From assembly GCF_000375525.1 (NCBI RefSeq), contig NZ_AQXC01000002.1:234365-298364 (forward strand): a stretch of 64,000 nucleotides of DNA, written 5' to 3'. How positions within the stretch are numbered: the first letter of the stretch is position 1; the number at the start of each line of letters is the position of its first letter. The notes below the pieces were generated by a model. The model saw nothing but the letters and a program-made list of their open reading frames with translations, was not told the origin of the DNA and did not search any database. This DNA is from Corynebacterium propinquum DSM 44285 (GTDB lineage: Bacteria > Actinomycetota > Actinomycetes > Mycobacteriales > Mycobacteriaceae). This document shows positions 6,076 to 15,494 of the stretch, one piece after another. The position numbers and the translations under genes were made by a program.

Positions 6076-6890
6076 TTCCTCCCATTGGTATTGCGGTATC
6101 GCTCTAGTCTTGACAGTGTAAATGGTTTTCGAGACAGTATATAATTTACTAGGTTAGATACTTCATTCTTATCGACGGCCCATTCTGGAGGCAGTTGGTC
6201 CAAAATAGTCGCGAAGAGATTTTTGTCGAGAGCGTCGACAGCTGCGCTGGCTTTATCCCAGCATTCCTGAGGAATATGCGCCCTTAACATCGGCAAGTCT
6301 GGGGTAGCACCTTTCGCCTCTGGAGGGCCGTACCCCCAGGGTTGTTCGAATGAATCGAACCAGAAACCGTGGTCAATAGACCACAGCTGATTATCCGCAT
6401 CGCAATCAATAAGTAATTGGTGATCGTCGTGAACGCAGCAGAGATCCCACAAAGCCAAGATTTTTGGAATGTGATTTATGTTTGCGTCGTCGGTGACATG
6501 GGGAATAACAGCCGGAGAAGTGCAAACGGTGGATGTATGTAAATTCAAAGAACCGAAAAGAGGCAATTTGCCGATTCGATAACGATCAGTACGGTTATGG
6601 TCGCTGGTGATCAAGGTATCACTCAAAGACTGCGGTACATGAATTATTTGCCACGGGCGTATTTGGGCACCGATAGTCTCACCAGTAATGCTTGCGACAA
6701 CTTCGTTAATGACGGCTTCGTGCCCATGAGGATTCTCGAACCGTTTGCACCAGTAAGAATTTCCGTCACTAGCAAGACCAAGGAATGGTTTAGAACCGGA
6801 GTTTGCCATTTGACGCGGCAGAACCAATTCAATCCGCTCTTGGCGTTTTCTGTGCGCGTCGAAGTCTATTACATTTTCGTTGGAGTTCAT
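6072..6890 (-). CDS. HipA-like kinase
   Basis: The protein is 272 residues. The N-lobe has a strand pair with YWCKRF (Lys49, candidate ATP-binding lysine) and a following helix INEVVASITG (Glu63). The C-lobe has a catalytic-loop-like segment CCVHDDHQLLID (Asp155/Asp156) and a DHG motif (Asp173-Gly175) in place of DFG. This is the HipA-like kinase pattern, here in the stand-alone short family rather than full HipA. It probably phosphorylates a cellular protein and could act as a toxin or a defence effector. It is the first gene of a two-gene operon with the DUF3037-like gene (4-base overlap). A truncated paralogue lies at 2815-2936. Confidence 0.65.
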   Translation of the reverse strand: MNSNENVIDFDAHRKRQERIELVLPRQMANSGSKPFLGLASDGNSYWCKRFENPHGHEAVINEVVASITGETIGAQIRPWQIIHVPQSLSDTLITSDHNRTDRYRIGKLPLFGSLNLHTSTVCTSPAVIPHVTDDANINHIPKILALWDLCCVHDDHQLLIDCDADNQLWSIDHGFWFDSFEQPWGYGPPEAKGATPDLPMLRAHIPQECWDKASAAVDALDKNLFATILDQLPPEWAVDKNEVSNLVNYILSRKPFTLSRLERYRNTNGRK

Positions 6891-6964
6891 TTAATTCATT
6901 TCAACTATGATGCTGGTCGGTCGCTTGTAAAGTTGATTCTACTGTAACTTAAGACACAGATCGA

Positions 6965-7371
6965 TTATGCGGGCGTTGTTTCGGTGGAAGCCATCAGTGC
7001 AGTGCGCAGGACGGAGCTGTCGCCGAAGCTTTGCCCCACCAGGACTATCTGCCTGCTGTTGATGATGATCGCCGGAAGTTCGGTGGCCAGTGTGCTGGCG
7101 AATGCTTGAGAGGCGTACTCCTCGCTGCGGTCATCGTGGCGTGCGGTGCACCGTATGACGAATACCTTCCGGTCGATGGATAGGTATGCCCCAAGATGCA
7201 CATATCGACGGTGGGCATCGATTCGGTGAGCTCGACGTCCGAACGGTAGGGGACCGTGAAGACGAGGGCATCTGCGTCTGTGGGCACCGAGATTCGGTGA
7301 ACGGTGGTCATGTCCGGGGAATCTGTCATGGAAGTTGCGCTACTTTCATCATTGACTAGATAGGTAAACAT
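6965..7371 (-). pseudogene. Hypothetical protein split by a frameshift
   Basis: Two overlapping minus-strand frames together make one protein. The first (from 7371, or more plausibly the ATG at 7329 or 7311) contains VHRISVPTDADALVFTVPYR and ESMPTVD. The second continues HLGAYLSIDRKVFVIRC and ends at 6965. They join near 7200, where a single-base change would restore one frame. I do not recognise the family. It is divergent from the siderophore genes at 7389-8867 and shares their iron-box region, so an iron-related role is possible. A sequencing error at the junction cannot be excluded. Confidence 0.45.
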
Positions 7372-7381
7372 AAGCTAACAT
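7352..7381 (+). promoter_or_regulatory. Promoter with DtxR-like iron box before the siderophore genes
   Basis: A TTGACT -35 (7352-7357) and TAACAT -10 (7376-7381) frame ATAGGTAAACATAAGCTAA at 7360-7378, which matches 14 of 19 positions of the DtxR consensus as I remember it. The ATG at 7389 follows the -10 by only 7 bases, so the transcript would be leaderless. Iron repression by DtxR is the expected control. Confidence 0.5.
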
Positions 7382-7388
7382 TCACTGT

Positions 7389-7854
7389 ATGCGAGTTGCT
7401 GTTTCCGGCTATCAGCCGTGGGGGCACCGGACGTTGTCTACGGTCATCAGGGTTGGTCATGAAGCAGTTTTGGTAGTTGCGCACCCCGCCAGCGATCACC
7501 CTTATGAGCAAATGTGGGCAGACTCCGTTGAGGAGCACGCCAGTGAGCATGGGCTCCCGGTGTGTGTCATTGAGCGCGCGGGGCAAGACGTCATTGAGGC
7601 GTTACATGATGCTGCATCAGACTTACTTCGAATTCCGAGGTTAGCGCGTCCACGTGCGTTCCGCGCACGTCTCGCAAGGTCGCTTCGGCGGAACCCCTTG
7701 CCGAGTCACCATCCCTCACGAGGGAGGAATCGCGATGGTCTGCGGATCGCGCGTTGCCGACGTGCCGGCGCCGGCGATTGTTCTGGACCTTGTTCGTCTC
7801 GACGACAACTCGGAACTGCCCGCGACCGAAACCAATAACAACGGAGAAAAATGA
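7389..7854 (+). pseudogene. Internally deleted formyltransferase (siderophore type)
   Basis: From the ATG at 7389 the frame reads MRVAVSGYQPWGHRTL...HEAVLVVAHP, a Rossmann-like start typical of methionyl-tRNA-formyltransferase-like enzymes used for N-hydroxyornithine formylation in siderophore synthesis. The homology is lost near 7620. The C-terminal domain then appears in a different frame from about 7645 (HVSQGRFGGTPCRVTIP, then LDLVRLDDNSELPATE) to the stop at 7854. About half of a normal enzyme, including the central catalytic region, is missing, so it is a deletion pseudogene. It overlaps the binding-protein gene by 4 bases, which keeps the old operon structure. Confidence 0.6.
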
Positions 7855-8867
7855 CACTCAAGAAGATTCTCGTTAGCACCGCTGCTGTGCTGACCTTGGG
7901 CGCAGCACTGACCGCGTGCTCGACTGATGACAAGTCCGGAAACTCCGGGGATTCCCAGGCAGTCAACGCCGAACAGGGCGCATTCCCCACCACCATCGAG
8001 CACCGCTACGGCTCGACCGAAATCAAGGAAGCCCCACAGCGTGTGGTCTCCTTGGGCTACACGGATCAGGACGCACTGCTGGCACTGGGAGTTACTCCTG
8101 TCTCCGTAAACTACTGGGACGGAATGACCCCGGATGGTCAGGCTGCGGGCAACTGGTCCAATGACAAGATCGCGGGCGAGACTCCTCGGATCGACAAACA
8201 CGCAGAGGTTAATGCGGAAGCTATCGCTAAGGATAAGCCAGACCTCATCGTGGCCGTTTACTCGGATATCGATGAAGCCACGTACAAGAAGCTGTCTGGG
8301 ATCGCCCCTGTCGTCGTACAAAAGGGCGAATACGAAGAACTACAGCAACCATGGGACGTGACCACGGAAGAGATCGGGCAGGCCGTGGGCAAGCCTGAAG
8401 AGGCAAAGCGCCAGGTGGAGCAGGTCAAGGAGAAGTTCGCAGAGCTCAAGGCCCGCCACCCAGAGTGGGCCGAGAAGGAACTCGGTGTAGCCACTGTCTC
8501 TGACGAGAATCTGGCGGTCTTTGCCGAGGGTGATCCGCGCAGCCGCTTCTTCACCGAGCTGGGATTCAAGATCAACCCGGCCTACGCGGGCATCACCAAG
8601 GACAAGTTCTACGGCGAGGTCTCCAAGGAAAACGCAGCCAAGATCAATTCCGACATATTGGTCTGGGATCAGCTGTCCTACTCTCCGAAGCAGAGCAAGG
8701 CTTCTGTGATCGAGGATCCGATCGTGGGCGAGCTGCCTGCCGTGAAGGACGGACGCAGTGTTTATTTGGAAGGCGACTTGGAAAAGGCCTTCGGGTGGCA
8801 GACCGTGCTGAGCCTGAACTATTTGCTGGACAAGATCGAGCAGCCGTTGGCAGACGCCACGAAGTAG
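7851..8867 (+). CDS. Iron-siderophore ABC transporter substrate-binding lipoprotein
   Basis: The protein is 338 residues. It has a lipoprotein signal (MTLKKILVSTAAVLTLGAAL then TAC, lipid-bearing Cys about residue 23) and a Periplas_BP_2 (FepB/FecB-type) fold: APQRVVSLGYTDQDALLALG, then a NAEAIAKDKPDLIVAVYSD segment, and a C-lobe with SDILVWDQLS and VYLEGDLEKAFGW. It binds a ferric siderophore at the outer face of the membrane for an ABC importer whose permease and ATPase are not in this window. It is co-transcribed with the broken formyltransferase gene under the DtxR-like box. Loss of the biosynthetic gene with retention of uptake fits use of foreign siderophores. Confidence 0.85.
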   Translation: MTLKKILVSTAAVLTLGAALTACSTDDKSGNSGDSQAVNAEQGAFPTTIEHRYGSTEIKEAPQRVVSLGYTDQDALLALGVTPVSVNYWDGMTPDGQAAGNWSNDKIAGETPRIDKHAEVNAEAIAKDKPDLIVAVYSDIDEATYKKLSGIAPVVVQKGEYEELQQPWDVTTEEIGQAVGKPEEAKRQVEQVKEKFAELKARHPEWAEKELGVATVSDENLAVFAEGDPRSRFFTELGFKINPAYAGITKDKFYGEVSKENAAKINSDILVWDQLSYSPKQSKASVIEDPIVGELPAVKDGRSVYLEGDLEKAFGWQTVLSLNYLLDKIEQPLADATK

Positions 8868-8887
8868 TCTGAATCAACTTCTGAGCC

Positions 8888-8917
8888 GCCCCGCGCGAAA
8901 GTGCCGGGGCAATCTTG
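8888..8917 (+). terminator. Terminator-like hairpin after the binding-protein gene
   Basis: GCCCCG at 8888-8893 pairs with CGGGGC at 8905-8910, followed by AATCTTG. The T-run is weak. It lies 20 bases after the stop. Confidence 0.45.
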
Positions 8918-8951
8918 CTGTCGTTGAAAGCTCTTAAATTCCACGACAGGT

Positions 8952-8986
8952 CATGCGGAAAATCTCTCCAAGATTTCGTCCGCATG
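8952..8986. repeat. Long two-part inverted repeat
   Basis: CATGCGGA at 8952-8959 pairs with TCCGCATG at 8979-8986, and inside it AAATCT pairs with AGATTT around CTCCA. This is a stable hairpin in either strand. The remaining stretch 8987-9396 shows no gene I can support. Confidence 0.5.
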
Positions 8987-9396
8987 CCCTTTCGCGGGGC
9001 TCCGTCGAGTTGAGATGTCGAAACATGCCGAATCTCCAGTCCCAGTGGTCCGAGTTACGGGGAAGTACCCCCTTCAGTCATCCATCCTGCGGTACAGCAG
9101 ACCGTTGAAGTGAACACGGGTACGGGCGAGGAGAGAGGTTTCTACTTTTCAATTAGACCGCAACTTTCAGCCCATCGCGCAGCATGCGATAAACTGCGTC
9201 AAGAGCGGTAGCGGTAACCGTCAAAAATGGTCCTTCGAAGACAACGGCGCGGAAGATATTTGCTGACCTATAGGGGAGACGAGCCAAGTCTAGCTACAGT
9301 ACAGTTTTCTGAGGGTTCCAGCAGTAAAGAAAACTTCGGTTTATATAAGTCGACGTGGGTTCTATAAGTGGCCAACTACAGAACGATACTAGTTAG

Positions 9397-10062
9397 ATGC
9401 AGACATACAATAGATACGATTCATTTGGGGAACCAAAATGGGATTTTCAAAGCTCTGTAGAGGTCCCATTCCCAGATATATTCCCTTACGATATTAATGA
9501 CGGTGGTTGCCTCGCTACGCTTAGTCGGAACTACTCGTATGCAGTAGAAGTACGGATGGAGTCCTCCATTTTTCCACCGTTAGGTGACAATAGAGCCTGT
9601 ACCTGGCGGGAAGTGGGAATGGCCCTTAATCGACCAGTTCTCCCTGCTCGCTCTTTCCGAAATGCTTTCGGAAAAATGAGCGAAACTCAATTCAAGTCTG
9701 AGATAGCAAACAAGGTGTCATGGCCCTTCGATACGAACCTAAGCCTCTTATGGTATCCGCTTCGCGCCGAACTTGGAAGGCCTGAATATTGCTGGTACCT
9801 CCCGGAAGGCTATGAGATAGGCGACTGTGAAGAACGAGAATTAAACGGATGGCATTACGTAGCTGGCTCACTAATCGAGGAGACGCACAATGATTCTGAA
9901 GGTGTCGTTATGGCTACCGCAGCATGGCATTCAGATTTGTGGCTTATGTTTTTAAATGAATGCAACTCGCGGGTGATTGTTACCTTAAACAACCGCGATC
10001 AGGCGCGTCGAATACTAGAGAATAATGTCATTGAATCGTATTTACTCTGGGGGAACTGCTAA
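9397..10062 (+). CDS. Hypothetical 221-residue protein
   Basis: The protein is 221 residues, soluble and aromatic-rich (many Trp and Tyr), with no recognised family. Segments such as MQTYNRYDSFGEPKWDFQSS, RSFRNAFGKMSE, AAWHSDLWLMFLNEC and a closing NRDQARRILENNVIESYLLW suggest a globular enzyme-like or immunity-like fold. Base composition is lower in GC than the core genes, like the rest of the island. The start has a TACTAG-type -10 a few bases before the ATG and no ribosome site, so it could be leaderless. It sits between the siderophore locus and the restriction-modification gene; a defence link is possible but unproved. Confidence 0.6.
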   Translation: MQTYNRYDSFGEPKWDFQSSVEVPFPDIFPYDINDGGCLATLSRNYSYAVEVRMESSIFPPLGDNRACTWREVGMALNRPVLPARSFRNAFGKMSETQFKSEIANKVSWPFDTNLSLLWYPLRAELGRPEYCWYLPEGYEIGDCEERELNGWHYVAGSLIEETHNDSEGVVMATAAWHSDLWLMFLNECNSRVIVTLNNRDQARRILENNVIESYLLWGNC

Positions 10063-10118
10063 CACTCCCATAAGGCTATTCGGAATAGTACTGCAGGCCC
10101 ATTCGCTTCGATCATTAG

Positions 10119-10167
10119 GGACCTGACCCCCGACGTGTCCACTTTCCGGGGGTCAGGTCCTCTTTTC
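10119..10167 (+). terminator. 14-base perfect inverted repeat, terminator or REP-type element
   Basis: GGACCTGACCCCCG at 10119-10132 pairs exactly with CGGGGGTCAGGTCC at 10147-10160, followed by TCTTTTCG. It can end the 9397-10062 transcript and that of the minus-strand gene. The GGGGTCAGGTCC core resembles motifs at the ends of dispersed repeats in many bacteria, and a half-copy (CCGGGGTCAGACCC) lies at 616-629. Confidence 0.55.
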
Positions 10168-10235
10168 GATTCCTTGTTGGACTAAGACTTTCGGGCAGCA
10201 GATGCTGATTGGTGGTGGAGAGGACTCCGTGGGTA

Positions 10236-13200
10236 CTAGTTTTCCAACCCATCAACAATCCGCACGGTTTCCATCGCCACCCGCGTGACCTTGCCAATCA
10301 GATCCACGATGTAGCGCGGGTTGCCCACCTCATCGGCCCAATCATTCGGATCATTCACAATCCCCGAAGCTTTGTCCTTCTTCACCTGGTACCGATCAAT
10401 CAACCATGCCACCGCGGAACGCGAGCCCAACATGTACTCATCCGCCTCTGCCGGAATACCGGAGATGGTCACCTGCTTGTTGTAGATCAGCTTGGTCACG
10501 TCATTGACGTTCTTGCCCGTTTCCGGATCCTTGCGCCTAGCCCACTTCATCTTCTGCACACGCCAGGTCTCACGGTTGGACTCATCACCCTTGACCTGAA
10601 TATCTAACGGCCACGGTTCCACGGACTCATAATCCACGTGCAACTCCATGAGTTCCTTACCAGCTGCAGCGAACTTATCGAACTCAGCACGCGACGACGG
10701 CGTTTCAATATGCGGCAGCATCTTCTTCAAATCTGCCGCATACTGCGTGCGATAACCCGGATCATGCAACTTGCCGTACACAAAGTGGAAGATGCCATCA
10801 CCCGTGACATCACCGCCCAACGCATCCCGGTAAATCTGCTTAATCTCATCCGTGATGTTGTCCACCCGCACATACCCATCAACAACCTCACCGACTTGGC
10901 CGTAAGCACTGGTCTCACCTTGCTTGACGACGTTCCCTTCACCGAACAGACCACCATCTTCGGCATCGACTGGGGTCCAGGTGAAGCGGGTAAAGAACTG
11001 GCCAGTATACGTGAAGAACGACAGATCTGGGATTAGTTCTGTAGCTAGCACTGCAAATTCAGCTGCATCGCGAGGGGCCATAACGATGAAACCGATATTG
11101 GAGTGCTCTGGGGTCGGAAACATTGAAGGCAGTTGGTACCTACGATGGTTCAGTTGTTCGTCGAAGTATACATATTGCTGGCAAAATGGTCGATACTGGC
11201 TCTTTGTTCGGTAGCCGTTTCGGTTAATATCTACTCTCCGATCCAGCTGGGCTTGGAGACTTGAAGACCATTTACTCCGGACCGGATTTACGAACCATGG
11301 CTCGCTCTTTAAAAACTCTTCCGCATTTTGTTCGGGGTGAATCGTTTCCAGGGCTTGAGTGTAAGTCGATTTCAGAACTGCGACATTTTCTCCTATAGCC
11401 TTTGTTGAAAATGAATACAGCCAAGAATCTCTGGCTGATTCTAGGCCCCTAGAGAATATATTAAAGAATGTAGTCGAACTTCCCTTTTTGTCACCAATAA
11501 TCGGCCACGTCTCAAACTCTTCAGATCGTTGATTTAGCCAATCGCCTTCTTTGTTAGGTTCGATAGTTTGCCAAATAAGGGTTTCGATTGATGCGCTTGT
11601 AATTGCACTTATCTTGTCAGCTTTAGAGGAATAGTCCGGTAATTCGGCATAGTGCAAGTCAAAGGATTGCTTCGACTCATCCTTGATCCCTATAGCAATG
11701 GAAACCCCAACCCGGATGTCAAAAACATTTCCGCCTTCACGTTTGGCGTGTTCGCCAGCGGTACGAGAATTTCCACGAAGATTAAAAACGTAGAGATCTG
11801 TAAAGTCTTCGGCCATCGACAAGCGCACACCGGCACCGGCATTGCCGTCGATCCACCCATTATTTGATACGAATGCCACGATTCCTTGGTCGCCGATGCG
11901 GTCCGTAGCCCAGCGGAAAGCGCGCAGGTAGGAGTCGTACAGGGAGTTTTTATTGGTGGCCGTGGACTTGGCCGCGTAGGTGTCCGCGATGCGCTTATCT
12001 AGGCTGGGGTACTTCTGGTTGGCATTGAGGTCGTTCGCGGACTTTTGGCCGACGGAATACGGCGGGTTACCAATGACCACATTGATGGGCGCATTCTTCT
12101 GCCGCTCAATGGTGGCGTTGTTTTCGCGGAAAATGTTGAGGTCTGGAATATCGCCGTCTTCGTGGACTTGGAAGGTATCGGCAAGCGCGATATTCGTAAA
12201 TGACACGTAGTCCGGTGTTGGTGCACCGTTGCGCTGCGCGGCTTCCTCACGCAGGGCGTTGTAGGTGGTCTCGATATTCACCGCAGAGACGTAGTACGCC
12301 AGCAGCATGATTTCGGTGGCAAACAGCTCGTTGGCATATTTGCGTGCCATGTCTTCTGGTTTGATCAGCCCAGACTGCAGCAAGCGCACCATGAACGTCG
12401 AGGTCCCAGCGAAGGGATCGAGGATGCTTACCCCCTCATCGCTTAAGCCCTTGCCAAAGTGCTTGCGGGAGACCTCATCGGCAGCGCGCAGGATGAAGTC
12501 CACGATTTCCACCGGGGTGTAAACAATGCCGAGGGCCTCTGCCTGTTTCTTGAAGGCCTTACGGAAAAAGCGCTCATACAGATCCTTAATCACCTGCTGC
12601 TTACCCGACGCAGAGGTCACTTCAGACGCACGCACGCGCACGGAGTCGTAGAATTTCTCCAGCGATTCCGTTTCGCTGTCCAGGTGTGCGTCCTGCAGCG
12701 CATCTGTCATACGCTGCATTACCTGGGCCACCGGGTTGTTCTCAATGAAGTCGTGGTTATCGAACAACGCGTTGAACACTGGAGCAGTGATCAAGTGCTG
12801 CGAAAGCATCGAGATGGCATCGGCTTCACCAATCCCGTCGTTCAGGTTATTACGCAGGCCATCGACGAAATCATCGAATTCAGCGCGCAAGTGCTTATCC
12901 GCGCCGTCGACAAGCTTAGTAATGCGGGTGACCTGGTTTTCGGCAATCTTGGCGACGTCATCGGCCCAGTCTTCCCAATACGTGCGCGAACCAACCTTAT
13001 CCACCAACTTGGTGTAGATGGCTTCCTGCCACCGCTCCAAAGAAAACAGCGCGATCTGCTTCGCTGTGTCTGCATCAGTGGGATTATCGGTCGGGGAGGG
13101 AACAGGATCGACGATCGGCTTTTTAGGTTTCACAACTGGATCCACGACAACTGGCAGCTCGTCTGGGTTGCCTTCGTTTAACGCGATGGAGTTGATCTTC

Positions 13201-15150
13201 GCATTGAAGCGATCATCGTGGGCACGCAGTGCGTTCAGGATCTGCCAGACCACCTTGAAGCGCGTGTTGTCGTTGAGCGCCTGCGATGGGCTCACCCCAG
13301 GAGGCACCGCGACCGGCAGAATAATATAGCCATAGTCTTTGCCCTCTGCCTTACGCATCACGCGGCCGACAGACTGCACCACATCCACCATGGAGTTACG
13401 CGGTTGGAAGAAGATCACCGAATCCAGCCCAGGCACATCCACGCCTTCCGACAGGCAACGCGCGTTGGTCAGAACCCGGGATTCCGTAGGCGCAATGTCC
13501 GCTTCTAGCCAGTTAATCCGCGAAGAGCGCTGCATCGCGTTCATGGTGCCGTCGACATGCTGGGCTACCACAGCCACATCCGTGTTGTGCAGGCTGATGT
13601 CTTCCAGCGCGGCGTGCTCGTGCAGCGATTCCTGGTGCGCAGCCACCAAAGCAGGGAAGGAATCTGCGATCTGCTTTGAATGTTTGATGTCTTTCGCGAA
13701 AGCCACCGTGCGTTGCATCGGCTTGGCATTAACCTCGAAGCCGTCCTTGGTGCCCTGCAACTTGCCGGAGCGTTTCGCCAGCGCATTCCACGCGCCGATG
13801 ATTGCTGAAGCCGTTGTGAGGTTCACTAATTGTCCTGGGGCGTTGGCAAGGGCTTCTGCGGCGACGTCCTCGTCGACCGTCATCACCAACACCTTGTAGT
13901 CGGTAAGCAACCCGCGCTCGACGGCTTCGCCAAAGCCTAACCGGTGAAACTCCGGGCCGTAGACACCTTCATCATCCATCGATGCCAACTCAGCCGAGTG
14001 GTCTGCGGCTTTGTCTTTCACATCGTCGTCGAAAAGCTTGGGTGTGGCCGTCATGTACAGGCGCTTGTCGGCTTTGATGTAGTCGGCTTCGTGGATGCGC
14101 ACAAAGTTCGAGGCATCCTCGCCAGCCAGCGTCACACCCGTGGTGCGGTGCGCTTCATCGCAAATAACCAAGTCGAAATCGTCAAGGCCGTTGTGCTGCG
14201 CGTCGTGCACCGTCGGTAGCGACTGGTAGGTGGAAAAGACCACGTGCAGGCCGGCAGAGTGCTTGCCGGTATTGAATACTTCCGCTAGGCGCTTACCATT
14301 TGTAGATACCGGAACTTCTAGGTCATACGGCGCAATATCCTCGGCGCCTTTGCCCACCTTGGTATCTGAGCACACCGCAAAGCTGCGCATATCGACCGTT
14401 GCCTGTGCGGTCCACTCACGCAGGGTTTGTGAGAGCAGCGCGATAGACGGAACCAGGAATAAAACCCGGGCTTTACCCCCCCCCGTTTTCGCGGGCGAAC
14501 TGTTCAGCCAGGCGCAGCGACGTAAATGTCTTGCCCGTACCGCAGGCCATAATCAGCTTGCCGCGGTCATGGGTAGCGAAACCAGCCAAGGCTTTTTCGA
14601 TTGCCTCAGATTGGTGTTTGCGGGGTTGGAAAGCTTCCTTACGCTCCAGTTTCACCTGGATCTCTGAACCAGGGAATGCCACATCCCAGTTCACCGGGGC
14701 AGAGGCAATGTCTGCGATACCGATACGGCTGGTTTCAATGATCTGGTTCGCCAGCGCGGCCTCGGCATTCGAGGACCACTTATCCGTCGTCGAGATGATA
14801 TAGCGGTGCGAGAAATGTTCCCGGCCGTTTTCCGTTTCGAAGGATTTGCCAGAAGCCTCAAAGAAGGAGTCGATGTGGCCTTTTTGGATACTGGTGGTCG
14901 GCCTATAAAACTTCGCCTGGATGGCCACCCAGCTGTCATCGGCCACGCGGTGGGCCACCATATCGATGCCCGTGTCGGTCTGGCCGTTGTTATAGCGCCA
15001 ATCAGACCAGCGGCAGACCTCATCGAACTGCTCGGCCAGGGAAGGAGTAGTGCGGAAGAAGTTCACCATGAGTTTTTCGAAGGCAATACCGTACTTGCCC
15101 TGCGGTTGATTCTCACGTAGCTGGTCCAGAACTTCTTCAAACGTAGCCAT
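10236..15150 (-). CDS. Type ISP-like single-chain restriction-modification enzyme, out of frame at a G9 run
   Basis: Two frames join into one protein of about 1637 residues, the size of Type ISP enzymes such as LlaGI. Order: N-terminal Mrr-like PD-(D/E)xK nuclease (DTGIDMVAHR, then WVAIQAKFY); helicase motif I GTGKT (about 204-208); DEAH box and a SVGRVMRK motif VI; N6-adenine methyltransferase with DPFAGTSTF (motif I, near 12400) and NPPY (near 12065); then a target-recognition and C-terminal region. The run at 14476-14484 is nine G on the coding strand and leads straight to TAA; with eight G the frame continues KARVLFLVPSIALL into the helicase. The start ATG at 15150 (MATFEEVLDQ) follows CATAAT closely, so it may be leaderless. 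As assembled, the protein is truncated near residue 225. Confidence 0.8.
14476..14484 (-). repeat. G9 homopolymer tract inside the restriction-modification gene
   Basis: Nine C on the plus strand (G on the coding strand). Eight restores the reading frame and nine gives a stop three codons later. Slippage at such tracts commonly switches genes on and off; a sequencing error of one base is the competing explanation. Confidence 0.75.
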
Positions 15151-15208
15151 GCACCGATTATGCCTTATCGGGGTTGCGGGGCGAGGTTCTTGGTGCACTT
15201 TGCCCAGC

Positions 15209-15253
15209 CTATGGTTCCTGGCCAGTGCCCGCGTTAATGATTCTATGCTGCAC
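15209..15253 (-). pseudogene. Remnant of a fourth DNA-binding gene (unit 4)
   Basis: From GTG at 15253 the frame reads VQHRIINAGTGQEP and stops at 15209. This matches MQPKIINVDTGQELW of unit 1. The rest of the gene is gone, close to the start of the restriction-modification gene. It overlaps the stop of membrane peptide 4 by 11 bases, the geometry of the other three units. Confidence 0.6.
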
Positions 15254-15383
15254 TGTCTTCCTTTTTGGAGGAAGCGGCCGTCGCTAAGTTGTAGCCAGAT
15301 AGTGCCGCGAGTGCCACGACTATCCCCCAGATCGGAGAATCAGCAATTAAAGGCAGCGACGAACTTGGGAGCTGTACAATCAC
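15243..15383 (-). CDS. 46-residue membrane peptide (unit 4)
   Basis: A GTG start at 15383 gives 46 residues: MIVQLPSSSLPLIADSPIWG, then IVVALAALSGYNLATAA, then SSKKEDSAA. It has one hydrophobic segment and a charged end with final AA as in units 1-3, plus an 'S/T-P-x-W' motif shared with units 1 and 2. The downstream DNA-binding gene is only a stub, so this copy may be an inactive leftover. No leader hairpin is visible upstream. Confidence 0.45.
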   Translation of the reverse strand: MIVQLPSSSLPLIADSPIWGIVVALAALSGYNLATAASSKKEDSAA

Positions 15384-15494
15384 AAAGAATTATTGAGTAC
15401 AGAGAGAATGTTTACGAATGTTCGAAACGTTCCGGGGTATGAGAACACTGGATTGGGAAACCTGTTAGCTCCTTCCACAACTAGTATTTGATAT

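Noticed and set aside
13339..13899. 186-residue plus-strand open frame opposite the restriction-modification gene
   Set aside because: Shadow of the helicase domain; no motif and low-complexity composition.
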